DNA of 48,802 nucleotides from Gemmataceae bacterium (GTDB taxonomy: Bacteria; Planctomycetota; Planctomycetia; Gemmatales; Gemmataceae): contig SIAQ01000026.1 of NCBI GenBank assembly GCA_009697105.1, positions 1 through 48,802 of the forward strand, read 5' to 3'. Shown here one piece after another: positions 36,685 through 44,949 of the stretch. Each line of letters starts with the position of its first letter. Position 1 is the stretch's first letter. The position numbers were made by a program, and so were the translations under genes. The notes below the pieces were generated by a model. The model ran no database searches. It saw nothing but the letters and a program-made list of their open reading frames with translations, and was not told the origin of the DNA.

Positions 36685-37797
36685 ATGCCAACGACGCCGC
36701 TCGATTTCAGCAAGTTGAAGGTCTTCCCGCTTGCTCAGCGTGAGAGTCTGACGCGTGCCGAGGATATTCTGATCGATCCCGCGCGTTCGCCAGCGGACTG
36801 CGGCGAGCGGAACCTCGCAATCATCCGCGAATGTGCCGACCGGATCCGCGAAGCACGTCGCCGTGGCAAATCGGTCATGCTCATCTATGGCGCGCATCTG
36901 TTGCGCAACGGAGCAGCAAGCATCCTGGGCGAGATGATGCGAGCGGGCTGGCTAACGCATCTTGCGACCAATGGCGCCGGCACGATCCACGATTGGGAAT
37001 ACGCCTGGTTTGGCGCCTCGACGGAGAGCGTCGAGCGCAATGTCGCGACTGGCACTTTTGGCACGTGGGATGAGACCGCCGTCAATATCCACCGCGCGCT
37101 CTTGGCCGGCGCACTGGACGGGCTGGGCTATGGCGCGACGCTCGGGCGCTATATCACTGAGGACGGCGCGACGTTGCCAAGTGAAGCCGAGTTGAGTGAA
37201 GCAATCGCCCGCGAGCCGGCCCATCCCCTGACGGCTGCTCGCGCGGATTTGTTGAGCACGATGCGCAATCAGCGTTGGCCTGGCGGGCGTTTTTCAATCG
37301 CGCATAACTGGAAGCATGCGTCGATCCTGGCTCAGGCCTGGCAGCAGGGCGTCGCGCTTACCGTGCATCCGGGCATCGGCTATGACATCATCGCGAATCA
37401 TCCGATCTTCAACGGCGCCGCCATCGGCAGAGCCGCGGAGCTGGACTTCAAACTGTTCGGCGGCGCGGTCGAAGGGTTGGACGACGGCGTCGTGCTGTCG
37501 GTCGGCTCAGCGATCATGGGCCCGCAGGTGTTCGAGAAGAGCCTGAGCTGCGTCAACAACATCCGGCGAAGCGAGGGCCGCCCGATTGTGCAGGGCCATG
37601 CGATCTATGTGGTCGATCTGCAAGACAGTGGCGGCTGGGATTGGTCGCAAGGAGAACCGCCGAAAACGAACCCAGCGTACTACCTACGCTTTTGCAAAAG
37701 CTACTCGCGAATGGGAGGCGCGATGCATTACCTCCAGTGCGACAACGCGGGATTCGTGCATCAACTGTTGCATGCACTTCGTGGTCGTGGCACGTAG
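36685..37797 (+). CDS. Deoxyhypusine-synthase-like protein, function uncertain
   Basis: A 370-residue protein. HLATNGAGTIHDWEYAWFGA, the GTFGTWDETAVNIHRAL block and HPGIGYDIIANHP are well-ordered Rossmann-like segments. Together they resemble the bacterial branch of deoxyhypusine-synthase-like NAD-binding proteins. I am not certain of the family. Bacteria lack eIF5A, so hypusine formation is not implied; homologous bacterial enzymes make homospermidine or are unassigned. AGGAG 5 nt before the ATG at 36685. No operon partner. Confidence 0.7.
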   Translation: MPTTPLDFSKLKVFPLAQRESLTRAEDILIDPARSPADCGERNLAIIRECADRIREARRRGKSVMLIYGAHLLRNGAASILGEMMRAGWLTHLATNGAGTIHDWEYAWFGASTESVERNVATGTFGTWDETAVNIHRALLAGALDGLGYGATLGRYITEDGATLPSEAELSEAIAREPAHPLTAARADLLSTMRNQRWPGGRFSIAHNWKHASILAQAWQQGVALTVHPGIGYDIIANHPIFNGAAIGRAAELDFKLFGGAVEGLDDGVVLSVGSAIMGPQVFEKSLSCVNNIRRSEGRPIVQGHAIYVVDLQDSGGWDWSQGEPPKTNPAYYLRFCKSYSRMGGAMHYLQCDNAGFVHQLLHALRGRGT

Positions 37798-37886
37798 CGG
37801 AACTTTTTTCTTGTCGCTTGCATGTAAAGAAAATAGCGGAACCAATCGGTCGCTTTTGGGTTTATATTAACGCGCCCGACAAAAGT

Positions 37887-37945
37887 ACAAGTCGGAAGCG
37901 TAATCGACGGATTTCTACAGTCCGTCGCTTACGCTTCCGGCTCGT
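37887..37945. repeat. Class E palindrome, copy 4
   Basis: ACAAGTCGGAAGCGTAATCG with a complement containing a few mismatches. It is preceded by CCGACAAAAGT as in copy 1, but the outer right arm is missing. Confidence 0.85.
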
Positions 37946-37967
37946 AACCTTCGGAGCATCGCATACG

Positions 37968-38336
37968 ATGTTGAGCCGCATGTTGATGGGTGTTGGGTTC
38001 GTCTTTCTCGTCGGCGTTGCGCATGCCGACGAGTATTCGGGTACGCTCGTCAAAGTCGCCGACGGCAAAGTCACGTTCACTCGAGGTACAGGCAAAAAGA
38101 AGAAGGAATTCTCCGTACCCATAGCTGAGAAATGCCGGGTATTCGTCGCCAAGTACAATTCCAAAACAAAAACCTTCGAGGCAGGCGCTGAATTCGAAGG
38201 CGGCGTGAGCAACCCGATCTTCAAGCATTTAGAAAAAGAATCCTTCGAGTCCTGGATTGTGACTGACGCCAAGAACGAAACGATTCACGAATTGAGGTTG
38301 TTTCAATTAACGACGAAAAAAAAAAAATCGAAATGA
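37968..38336 (+). CDS. Small secreted lysine-rich protein (paralogue 1)
   Basis: A 122-residue protein with a signal peptide (MLMGVGFVFLVGVAHA) and a mature beta-rich domain EYSGTLVKVADGKVTFTRGT...EFSVPIAEKCRVF, ending in a poly-lysine tail. Similar in pattern to the next gene (GTLVKV/GKASKV, FSVPIAEKC/YSFAKGC). Function unknown; planctomycete genomes hold many such proteins. ATGs at 37968, 37980 and 37986 are all possible starts. Confidence 0.72.
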   Translation: MLSRMLMGVGFVFLVGVAHADEYSGTLVKVADGKVTFTRGTGKKKKEFSVPIAEKCRVFVAKYNSKTKTFEAGAEFEGGVSNPIFKHLEKESFESWIVTDAKNETIHELRLFQLTTKKKKSK

Positions 38337-38401
38337 AGTCATTCCCCGATGATGGCCATCGGGATTTGCATAATGACGGTCCCCCTAACAGGAGTAGCTC
38401 T

Positions 38402-38731
38402 ATGTTGCGTCAAGGTCTGTTCGCGTTGGTAATGATGGTTCTGTGCTTCACGTTCGTGGCCGCCGAAACGATCAAAGGCAAGGCCTCGAAAGTCGATGAG
38501 AAAAGCATTACGGTTGCTGAAGAAGGCAAAGACGGCAAGGCGTATAGCTTTGCCAAGGGCTGCAAGTTCTCCAAGATGGTCAAGAAAAACAAAGAAGAAA
38601 TCAAGGATGGCGTGAAGGACGACGTGTTCGCCAAGATCGGGAAAAAAGGCCTGACTGTCACGATCGAAACGAACAAGGAAGGCGAAGTCACCGAAGTTAT
38701 CGTCGGCGGCAAGAAGAAAAAGACGACCTAA
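38402..38731 (+). CDS. Small secreted lysine-rich protein (paralogue 2)
   Basis: A 109-residue protein with signal peptide MLRQGLFALVMMVLCFTFVA and mature part ETIKGKASKVDEKSITVAEE...YSFAKGCKFSKM, ending GGKKKKTT. AGGAG 9 nt before ATG 38402. Located 65 bp after paralogue 1 in the same direction, suggesting tandem duplication. No enzymatic motif. Confidence 0.75.
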   Translation: MLRQGLFALVMMVLCFTFVAAETIKGKASKVDEKSITVAEEGKDGKAYSFAKGCKFSKMVKKNKEEIKDGVKDDVFAKIGKKGLTVTIETNKEGEVTEVIVGGKKKKTT

Positions 38732-38739
38732 GTTTCTGC

Positions 38740-38820
38740 GTTTAGCTGCTCGACTTTGGCGAGCGCGATGGGGTACTGCACAACGTGCAGCTCGCGCTCG
38801 CTGAAAGCGAGCGGCTAAAC
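38740..38820. repeat. Nested palindrome between secreted protein and rpoN
   Basis: GTTTAGCTGCTCG and CGAGCGGCTAAAC bound the element; inner stems TGCTCG/CGAGCG and GCTCGCTGAAAGCGAGC. Between convergent genes, so a probable terminator region. Related to 43506-43540 (GCCGCTCGC...GCGAGCGGC). Confidence 0.8.
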
Positions 38821-38836
38821 AAATTCGGGCCAATGA

Positions 38837-40345
38837 TCAGCCCCAGACTTTGCGCTGTCTTGAGGAATGGATGCCGAGCGCTTTGCGATATTTCGTCACG
38901 GTTCGACGTGCGACGGGGTAGCCGACTTCGGAGAGTTTCGTCACCAAATCCTCATCGGAAAGCGGGTTCGACTTGTCCTCGCCGCCGATGATTTCAAGCA
39001 GCCTCTGCTTGATCGTTTCCCACGCCACATCTTCGCCACTCGCCGTCTGCGTCCCGCCGCCGAAGAAGCGCTTGAGCGGAAAGACCCCGCGAGGCGTCTG
39101 GATCCATTTATCATCGACGGCTCGGCTTACCGTGGTCACGTGCACGCCGACGGTTTCAGCGATTTGTTGCATTTTCAGCGGTTCGATGAAATCCGGCCCG
39201 CGCTCCAGAAACGCGCGTTGATGATCGATGATCGCCTTGGTCACCTTGGTCAGCGTCGCTCGGCGTTGTTCGATGGCGTCGATCAGCCATTTCGCCGACT
39301 GAATTTTACGCTGCAACCATTCGCGTGATTTGGCGTCGAGGTTCTTGTCCTTGAGCATTTCAAAATGCTTGAGGTTGATGTAGATGTTCGGCATCCAGTC
39401 GTCGGTCAGGCGGATGTCGAAATCGTTCTGGTCGTTCTTGTCGAGGATGATGTCCGGCGTGATGTATTGCACATTCTTGGTCGCGAACTTGGCGCCGGGC
39501 TTCGGATTGAAACGCTTGAGGATTTCGATCGCCTCTTGAATCGTCCGCAAATCATAGCCGGTCTTCTTTTGGATCAAGGGCATGCGATTGTGCTGAATGT
39601 CTTCAAGGTGATTGAGGATCAGCGCCTTGACGATATCGCGGTGCGGCGTGTTGAGCGCAACCTGCAGGTACAAGCACTCCTTGTAATCGCGTGCTCCGAC
39701 GCCGGGCGGATCGAGGCGCTGAAGATCATCGAGCGTCTCCTCGATCTGCTCAATCGTCACGTCTTGTCCGTAAGCGGCGCGGATATCCTCGAGCGGCGTA
39801 ATGAGGTAGCCACGCTCGTCGAGATGCGAGATCATGAAAACTAACAGGTCGATGTTGATTTCGGTGGCATCGAGATAGGGAATCTGCTCGTTGAGATAAT
39901 CTTGAAGCGACTGCTCGCGCTCGGCCATGTTGGCCATGGCGTCGTGTTTTTTGTCCATTTCCTCGGAGACTTTGTTGGTCGACGGCCGAGATTCTTCGTC
40001 GAAGTAGTCGGACCAGTCTTCGTTGAGGGCATCCATGCGTTCAAAGTCTTCTTCGCCGCTCTTGGCGTCGATGACGAGTTCCTGCTCCGGTGCATCGGGC
40101 GAGGACTCAGGCTCGGCCGGCGAATCTGCTTCGACGCCCTCGCCGAGTTCGGGCGTTTCCGGGTAGCCTTCTTCGGTTTGGCCTGGCTCGCGCACTTCGA
40201 GCACGGCGTTGTCCTGGAGTTCAAGCTCGATGCGTTCCTGCAGCGCCATCATCGGCAGGGTAAGGATCTCCATCGATTGGATCATCCGTGGCGAGATGAT
40301 CTGCGAGAGTTCCGCTCGCATTTGCGTGCCAAGGTTCAACTGCAT
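38837..40345 (-). CDS. rpoN: RNA polymerase sigma-54 factor
   Basis: A 502-residue sigma factor that needs AAA+ activators for open-complex formation. Region I is QLNLGTQMRAELSQIISPRMIQSMEIL split over two helices; an acidic region II follows (~45-150); the core-binding region III and the helix-turn-helix (HVTTVSRAVDDKWIQTPRG) are present, and the RpoN box is ARRTVTKYRKALGI. GGAG 5 nt before ATG 40345 favours this start over 40363. Region II is longer and more acidic than in proteobacteria. Confidence 0.95.
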   Translation of the reverse strand: MQLNLGTQMRAELSQIISPRMIQSMEILTLPMMALQERIELELQDNAVLEVREPGQTEEGYPETPELGEGVEADSPAEPESSPDAPEQELVIDAKSGEEDFERMDALNEDWSDYFDEESRPSTNKVSEEMDKKHDAMANMAEREQSLQDYLNEQIPYLDATEINIDLLVFMISHLDERGYLITPLEDIRAAYGQDVTIEQIEETLDDLQRLDPPGVGARDYKECLYLQVALNTPHRDIVKALILNHLEDIQHNRMPLIQKKTGYDLRTIQEAIEILKRFNPKPGAKFATKNVQYITPDIILDKNDQNDFDIRLTDDWMPNIYINLKHFEMLKDKNLDAKSREWLQRKIQSAKWLIDAIEQRRATLTKVTKAIIDHQRAFLERGPDFIEPLKMQQIAETVGVHVTTVSRAVDDKWIQTPRGVFPLKRFFGGGTQTASGEDVAWETIKQRLLEIIGGEDKSNPLSDEDLVTKLSEVGYPVARRTVTKYRKALGIHSSRQRKVWG

Positions 40346-40364
40346 GGGATCTCCGTCTGTCATC

Positions 40365-40414
40365 GCTTGTCGTTTAGCGTTCGCATGGCATTGTGCGAGC
40401 GCTAAACGACAAGC
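40365..40414. repeat. Class C palindrome, copy 2
   Basis: GCTTGTCGTTTAGCG and complement CGCTAAACGACAAGC, perfect, between recR and rpoN. Confidence 0.9.
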
Positions 40415-40420
40415 ATTGAA

Positions 40421-41020
40421 TCAAAACGCTCGGCGGCCTTCGAGGGCGTCGGCAAGCATCTGGGCGTTGGCGAATTCGAGGCCGGAACCCGACGGTAATC
40501 CGCGAGCGAGGCGGGTGATGTTCGCGCCGGTCCCCGCAAGCAAGTTCGAGACGTACAGCGCGGTGCCATCGCCTTCGAGCGTTGGGTTGGTGGCCATGAT
40601 GATTTCCTTGACGCTGTGCTGATTGATTCGCTGGAGCAGTGCGTCGATCGTCAGCTTGTCCGGACCGACGCCTTCGAGCGGCGCGAGTCGGCCATGCAGG
40701 ACGTGGTAGAGTCCGCGATAGGCCGACGCACGTTCCAGCGAGGCGACATCTCGCGCCTGTTCGACGACGCAGATGATGTTCGGGTCACGCTTGGGGTCGG
40801 AGCAGATGTCGCACAACTCGCCTTCGGTCAGGTTGCAGCATTGCCGACAGCGGCGGACGTTTTGTGCGACATCGCGCAAGGCGTCGGCCAGCGCGAGCAC
40901 GTTCTTGACGTCGGTGTTGAGCAGGTAATGGGTAATGCGCTCAGCGGACTTTGGACCGATGCCCGGCAACTTGCCGAGTTCTTCCATGAGCCACGCAATG
41001 GAGCTGCCGGTGGGTTGCAC
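40421..41020 (-). CDS. recR: Recombination mediator RecR
   Basis: A 199-residue protein of standard length, acting with RecF/RecO to load RecA at gaps. LPGIGPKSAERITHYLL is the helix-hairpin-helix; CRQCCNLTEGELCDIC is the zinc finger; VVEQARDVASLE and YRGLYHVLHGRLAPLEGVGP belong to the Toprim domain. It begins with GTG at 41020. Its place after dnaX-ybaB is the standard cluster. Confidence 0.95.
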   Translation of the reverse strand: MQPTGSSIAWLMEELGKLPGIGPKSAERITHYLLNTDVKNVLALADALRDVAQNVRRCRQCCNLTEGELCDICSDPKRDPNIICVVEQARDVASLERASAYRGLYHVLHGRLAPLEGVGPDKLTIDALLQRINQHSVKEIIMATNPTLEGDGTALYVSNLLAGTGANITRLARGLPSGSGLEFANAQMLADALEGRRAF

Positions 41021-41092
41021 GTCGAATCTCGTTTCTCGATAGCTATACTTCGCACGGCTGGAATTGTAGTGTTACGGGACGAATCGAATCTT

Positions 41093-41175
41093 TTCCGAGC
41101 CGCGACCGTCAGGGAGCGGCCGACAAGATGCCGGCCGCTCGTGGTCGGCCGCTCCCTGACGGTCGCGGCTCGGAA
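41093..41175. repeat. Class A palindrome, copy 3
   Basis: Core ACCGTCAGGGAGCGG with complement CCGCTCCCTGACGGT, between recR and ybaB. Confidence 0.9.
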
Positions 41176-41219
41176 TGGCGCCGAACCCGTCATGAATGGC
41201 GGGCTATACAGGGGATCCA

Positions 41220-41556
41220 TCACCCCGGCAGCTGGAATCCCGCGGGGAGGCCGATGCCCAGGCCGCCGGCCATCTTGGACGTTTCCTCAGCGACGGCTTG
41301 CTTGGCCTTCTGGATCGCCTGCGTAACAGCGGCACGGACCAAATCCTCCAGCAACTCTTTGTCCTTCATCCCTTCGTCGCTGATGACGCACGAGATGAGC
41401 TCCATGTGGCCATTGACTTTGGCCTTGACCATGCCGCCGCCGGCGTCGCCCTCGGCAACGATCTGGGTGATTCTGCCCTGGAGTTTGCCCATTTCCTCCT
41501 GCGTCTTGGGGAGGTTCTTTATCAGGCTGGCGATCTGGCCGAGTTTCTCGAATCAT
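41220..41556 (-). CDS. ybaB: YbaB/EbfC nucleoid-associated protein, start codon shifted by one base
   Basis: The body reads FEKLGQIASLIKNLPKTQEE, then MGKLQGRITQIVAEGDAGGG, KVNGHMELISCVISDEG and a conserved C-terminal VTQAIQKAKQAVAEE: a DNA-binding YbaB/EbfC protein of ~112 residues. The ATG at 41556-41554 (with GGAG 9 nt upstream) should begin the family, but one extra base at 41553 puts it out of frame, and the in-frame codon before FEK is TGA. An ATG at 41492 would give 90 residues without the first helix. Natural frameshift, alternative start or sequencing error are all possible. Confidence 0.7.
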
Positions 41557-41582
41557 GGTGTAATGCTCCGCGATAGGGTATT

Positions 41583-41636
41583 CGTTTAGCGCCGGCAGAA
41601 TGTAATGCCGTCGATACATCATGCGGGCGCTAAACG
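41583..41636. repeat. Class C-related palindrome
   Basis: CGTTTAGCGCC and GGGCGCTAAACG (one base offset) bound a 30-bp interior; between ybaB and dnaX. Confidence 0.75.
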
Positions 41637-41651
41637 GGGGAACGGATGGGC

Positions 41652-43430
41652 CTATTCTTCGGTTGTCGTTTCTGGAATTTCCCCCGGCTCTGTCTTCACC
41701 GGCGTGCCGAAACCTTCGTCGAACACGATGACCTGGGCACCAAGCACGTCGGTAGTGCGTTTGACCATCGGCAGCTTCATCATCTCGGCCCGCGCCTGGC
41801 GTTGCTGGCCCATGGCGGTCGCGGAAGAGGAGCGTACCGGGGCGTTGGCATCGGTGCCATCGTCCGTCCATTCGACCTTGAGCGAACAGGCTGCACCGAC
41901 CATGCCGCTCAGCCGGTCGGCGATCTTGCCGAGTCGAATGGAGTCGATAAACAGGTTACCGGGAGTATTATAACGTCGGGGCACGCGAAAAGCCAGTGCA
42001 TTTGGCGCAGAAATTGCTACATTCGCGCGTCGAAGTTCGGATTGTTCCGCAAAGCCAAGATGAGTAACAGTTTGCCTCCATATACCATCAAAAGTCTGCT
42101 CGTTCAGCTCAACGGTCGCACCTGTGGGCGTGCTTGAGCTATCCGTCGTCACGTTTTTTTTTTCCGGCGTGACTGGTGCCGGCGCCCGCGCGAATCCGCC
42201 AGATGGAACCGACGCTTTGGCGGGCGTTGCGATCATCCCGCCTTCCTTCGCCAAGAGTTGGGCGATCTGGGCGATCGGCACTAGGTCGGCCAGCATCGAC
42301 ATGCGAACCAACGCCATTTCAAATAACGCCCGCACATGACTGCTGCCACGCATGCGCGTCTTGGCGGCGGCGAAAATGTCCATCCCCGCCAAGATCGTGT
42401 CGAGGCTCACGCTCGTCGCATGGCGCTGTAACACATCCCGCCGGGCACTCGATACGCTCACACTCTGACCCGACAAACCCGCCGCGTTGACGACCATCAA
42501 GTCGCGCCAATATTCAATCAGCTGATCGAGCAATTCGCCCAGCTGCTGGCCGGCGTTGACGATGTCGTTGACGATCTCCAGCGCTAGCTTCGCGTTCTTC
42601 GTCAGTACCGCTTCCGCGATGGCAGTGACGCGATCCTCATGAGCCGTGCCAAGCATTTGATGCACACGATCCACCGTCAATCGGTCGCCGCTGAAGGCGA
42701 GCAGCTGATCGAGCAGTGATTGGCCATCGCGCATCGATCCACCGGCTCGGCGGGCGATCGCTTCCAGAGCCTCGTCGTCGGCTTGCATGCCTTCGGACGC
42801 CACGATCTCACGCAGCCGATCCATGATGCCCGTAATGCTGATGCCGCCGAAATCGAAACGCTGGCAGCGCGATAGGATCGTAATCGGAATCTTCTGCACT
42901 TCGGTCGTCGCGAAGATGAACTTTACGTGTGGCGGCGGCTCCTCGAGCGTCTTGAGCAGGCCGTTGAATGCCTGCGTCGAGAGCATGTGGACTTCGTCGA
43001 TGATGTAGATTTTGTTGCGCGATCGGCTCGGCCGAAATTGGACGTTCGAGCGCAGATCGCGAATGTTGTCGATGCCGTTGTTGCTGGCACCGTCGATTTC
43101 GATGACGTCGGTGTCTTCGCCGGTGGTGATGGCTTTGCAGATTTCGCATTCATCGCAGGGTGTCGGCGTCGGGCCTTTGACGCAGTTGATCGCTTTGGCA
43201 AGGATGCGTGCTGTGCTGGTCTTACCCACGCCACGTGCGCCGGTGAAGAGGTAGGCATGGGCAACCCGTCCTCTTTGCAGAGCGTTGATGAGTGCCTGCG
43301 CAACCGGTTCCTGGCCGACGAGGTCCGCGAGCTGCTGCGGACGATAGCGGCGTGCGAGCACGGTATACTCGCCTACGGGCGGCGACGGAGTGGATTCGGA
43401 CATCGGGTCTGTAGGTTTCTTCTTGGCCAT
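41652..43430 (-). CDS. dnaX: DNA polymerase III subunit gamma/tau
   Basis: The 592-residue clamp-loader ATPase. YTVLARRYRPQQLADLVGQE opens the domain; Walker A is FTGARGVGKTSTA; the zinc module is CVKGPTPTPCDECEICK; Walker B is IDEVHMLS; sensor 1 FATTEVQKIP; and the SRC motif LSRCQRFDF is present. Domains I-III reach ~370; the rest is a tau-like tail ending in ETTEE. Cluster dnaX-ybaB-recR, all leftward. Confidence 0.95.
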   Translation of the reverse strand: MAKKKPTDPMSESTPSPPVGEYTVLARRYRPQQLADLVGQEPVAQALINALQRGRVAHAYLFTGARGVGKTSTARILAKAINCVKGPTPTPCDECEICKAITTGEDTDVIEIDGASNNGIDNIRDLRSNVQFRPSRSRNKIYIIDEVHMLSTQAFNGLLKTLEEPPPHVKFIFATTEVQKIPITILSRCQRFDFGGISITGIMDRLREIVASEGMQADDEALEAIARRAGGSMRDGQSLLDQLLAFSGDRLTVDRVHQMLGTAHEDRVTAIAEAVLTKNAKLALEIVNDIVNAGQQLGELLDQLIEYWRDLMVVNAAGLSGQSVSVSSARRDVLQRHATSVSLDTILAGMDIFAAAKTRMRGSSHVRALFEMALVRMSMLADLVPIAQIAQLLAKEGGMIATPAKASVPSGGFARAPAPVTPEKKNVTTDSSSTPTGATVELNEQTFDGIWRQTVTHLGFAEQSELRRANVAISAPNALAFRVPRRYNTPGNLFIDSIRLGKIADRLSGMVGAACSLKVEWTDDGTDANAPVRSSSATAMGQQRQARAEMMKLPMVKRTTDVLGAQVIVFDEGFGTPVKTEPGEIPETTTEE

Positions 43431-43505
43431 CCCGCTATTTTATGATCAACGACGTGTTGTGAGAAAAAAATGCCGTTCCGCTGATTAACAACGAAATATT
43501 GTGAT

Positions 43506-43540
43506 TGATTAGCCGCTCGCCTTTCGCGAGCGGCTAATCA
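43506..43540. terminator. Palindrome between thioredoxin-like gene and dnaX
   Basis: TGATTAGCCGCTCGC and complement GCGAGCGGCTAATCA around a 5-base loop, 10 bp past the stop of the leftward thioredoxin-like gene. No T-run follows, so Rho-independent action is not assured. Confidence 0.65.
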
Positions 43541-43549
43541 TTTGGATTC

Positions 43550-44503
43550 TCACTTCCGCCGATTGTTCCACGGGAACGGGTCGACCACCTCGACGGGCAG
43601 CGTCGAGATGCGTTCGCCGAGGATGCCCTCGAATATCGAGGCATAGACGCGGTCGATCTTCGACATCGAATGGGCGGCCATCAAGACGTGCACTCGGCCT
43701 TGCGTGCCGAGCACCCAGCCGCGGCCAGCGCGGTCTTGCACGGCTTTTGCGCCGGCGGCGTTCTTGGCGTTTTCTTGCTGAGCGCGGAACGTCACGTCCG
43801 GGCCGTCGATCGGCGCCGGACGCAGTACCGGAGCGAGCGGCTGACCCGTTGGATCGCGGTACGTCAGCGAATCGTTGGGGTCCTGCTTTTCGGGCGGATC
43901 GAACGTGATCGGCTCGACAACCAGGCCGTGCTCGCGCTTGAGCTTGTCGGCATGGGCGGTGCGCATGTAAATCTTGAATTTGCCGCCGTCACCTTTCGAC
44001 TCGGCGACTGCCTTCTTTACAGTTTCGACAGTCCACTGGGCCTCGCGCAGGAACTGATCGCTATTTACGGGGCCTGCGACGGCGTGCAACACGCGGCCAT
44101 CAGGTGCACAGAAGTAGCAAGCGACGTTGCCGCCTTGTTTCTGCTTCCCGACGATGCGGAACGTGCCGACGCGCTGAAATGCGGCGACGAAATATTTCTC
44201 GACGAATTCGCCGACTTTCGGACTGGCCAATGCGTTCACACGGAGCGCTTCGGCGTTGTTTCAGGTATAGTCGGGTTCTTCAAAGTAGCCGGAGATGTGA
44301 ATCACCAGCACGAGCTTCTCTTCTTTGGCGGCTTTCGTCGCCGCCTCTTTGGGATCCTTGGCGAATTTGACGCTTGTCCCATGATCGCCGCAAGTCGGCT
44401 CAATCGGGAGCGGCGAGGCGGGTTTTTTGCCTCCGGCCGATGCGGACAGGGTGAAACTCGCGGTCAGGGCAGCGACGGCGAGAAGACGCAGGAACCAACG
44501 CAC
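43550..44503 (-). CDS. Secreted thioredoxin-like protein with in-frame UGA: candidate selenoprotein or nonsense-interrupted gene
   Basis: A 317-codon gene. GTG at 44503 is preceded at 6 nt by AAAGGAGG. Residues 1-22 form a signal peptide (WFLRLLAVAALTASFTLSAS). The mature part runs GTSVKFAKDPKEAATKAAKE, then VLVIHISGYFEEPDYT, a TGA at 44261-44263 (codon 81), and straight on in the same frame with NNAEALRVNALASPKVGEF, VGTFRIVGKQKQGGNVACYF and DGRVLHAVAGPVNSDQFLRE. The UGA sits just after the first beta-strand, where thioredoxin-like proteins carry redox cysteines. A hairpin follows it immediately. Nothing else in the frame is decayed. Confidence 0.7.
44224..44254 (-). promoter_or_regulatory. 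Hairpin just downstream of the in-frame UGA (SECIS-like candidate)
   Basis: On the minus strand, starting 6 nt after the UGA: arm GCCGAAGCG, loop CTCCGTGTGAA, arm CGCATTGGC. Seven Watson-Crick pairs, one G.U and one mismatch. Distance and loop size are compatible with a bacterial selenocysteine insertion element, which has no strict consensus. Confidence 0.4.
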
Positions 44504-44602
44504 GTGGGGCCTCCTTTCGAGTAACGGATTTCGCACGGTGTACACAGATAAGACGAATGATGACGCGATTTCGTTTGCGCGACGATATCGGTGGTGCTTA
44601 TC

Positions 44603-44741
44603 TTATTACGACAGCGCTAGATCGAGAATTTGGCCCGCATTGTAGCCGAATTCGTGAGAATTCGGACGACTTGGGCAAACGAGGTAAGGCCGAATTCTCA
44701 CGAATTCAGCTACAGGATACGATGTAGCGCTGTCGTATTAT
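44603..44741. mobile_element. MITE-like element 1
   Basis: Terminal inverted repeats end in TTACGACAGCGCTA (left, to 44619) and TAGCGCTGTCGTATTA (right, 44725-44740). Inside, a second inverted repeat of 25 bp (44641-44665 and 44690-44714, one mismatch), rich in GAATTC, forms a hairpin. No coding capacity. The right end equals the IS end at 132-147. Confidence 0.65.
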
Positions 44742-44768
44742 ATGATATCCGCATTATCATGCAGTATT

Positions 44769-44937
44769 TAATTCTACAGCGCTACCTGATTCATAACGTC
44801 CTTGTATAATAAAGAACTTATGGAAAAAACAACACGCTACCACATTTGAATGGACATATGTATCATTGCCGTCGGTTGTTCATTCATTCAAAGCAGTTGC
44901 GATTTGTGTACAAATGCTAACTAGCGCTGTAGAATTA
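44769..44937. mobile_element. MITE-like element 2
   Basis: Perfect 16-bp terminal inverted repeats, TAATTCTACAGCGCTA (44769-44784) and TAGCGCTGTAGAATTA (44922-44937). Interior ~137 bp is AT-rich and non-coding. Ends share ACAGCGCTA with element 1 but differ further out (TTC versus TAC). Its right end is 12 bp before the next start codon. Confidence 0.65.
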
Positions 44938-44949
44938 AGGTGCACACGC

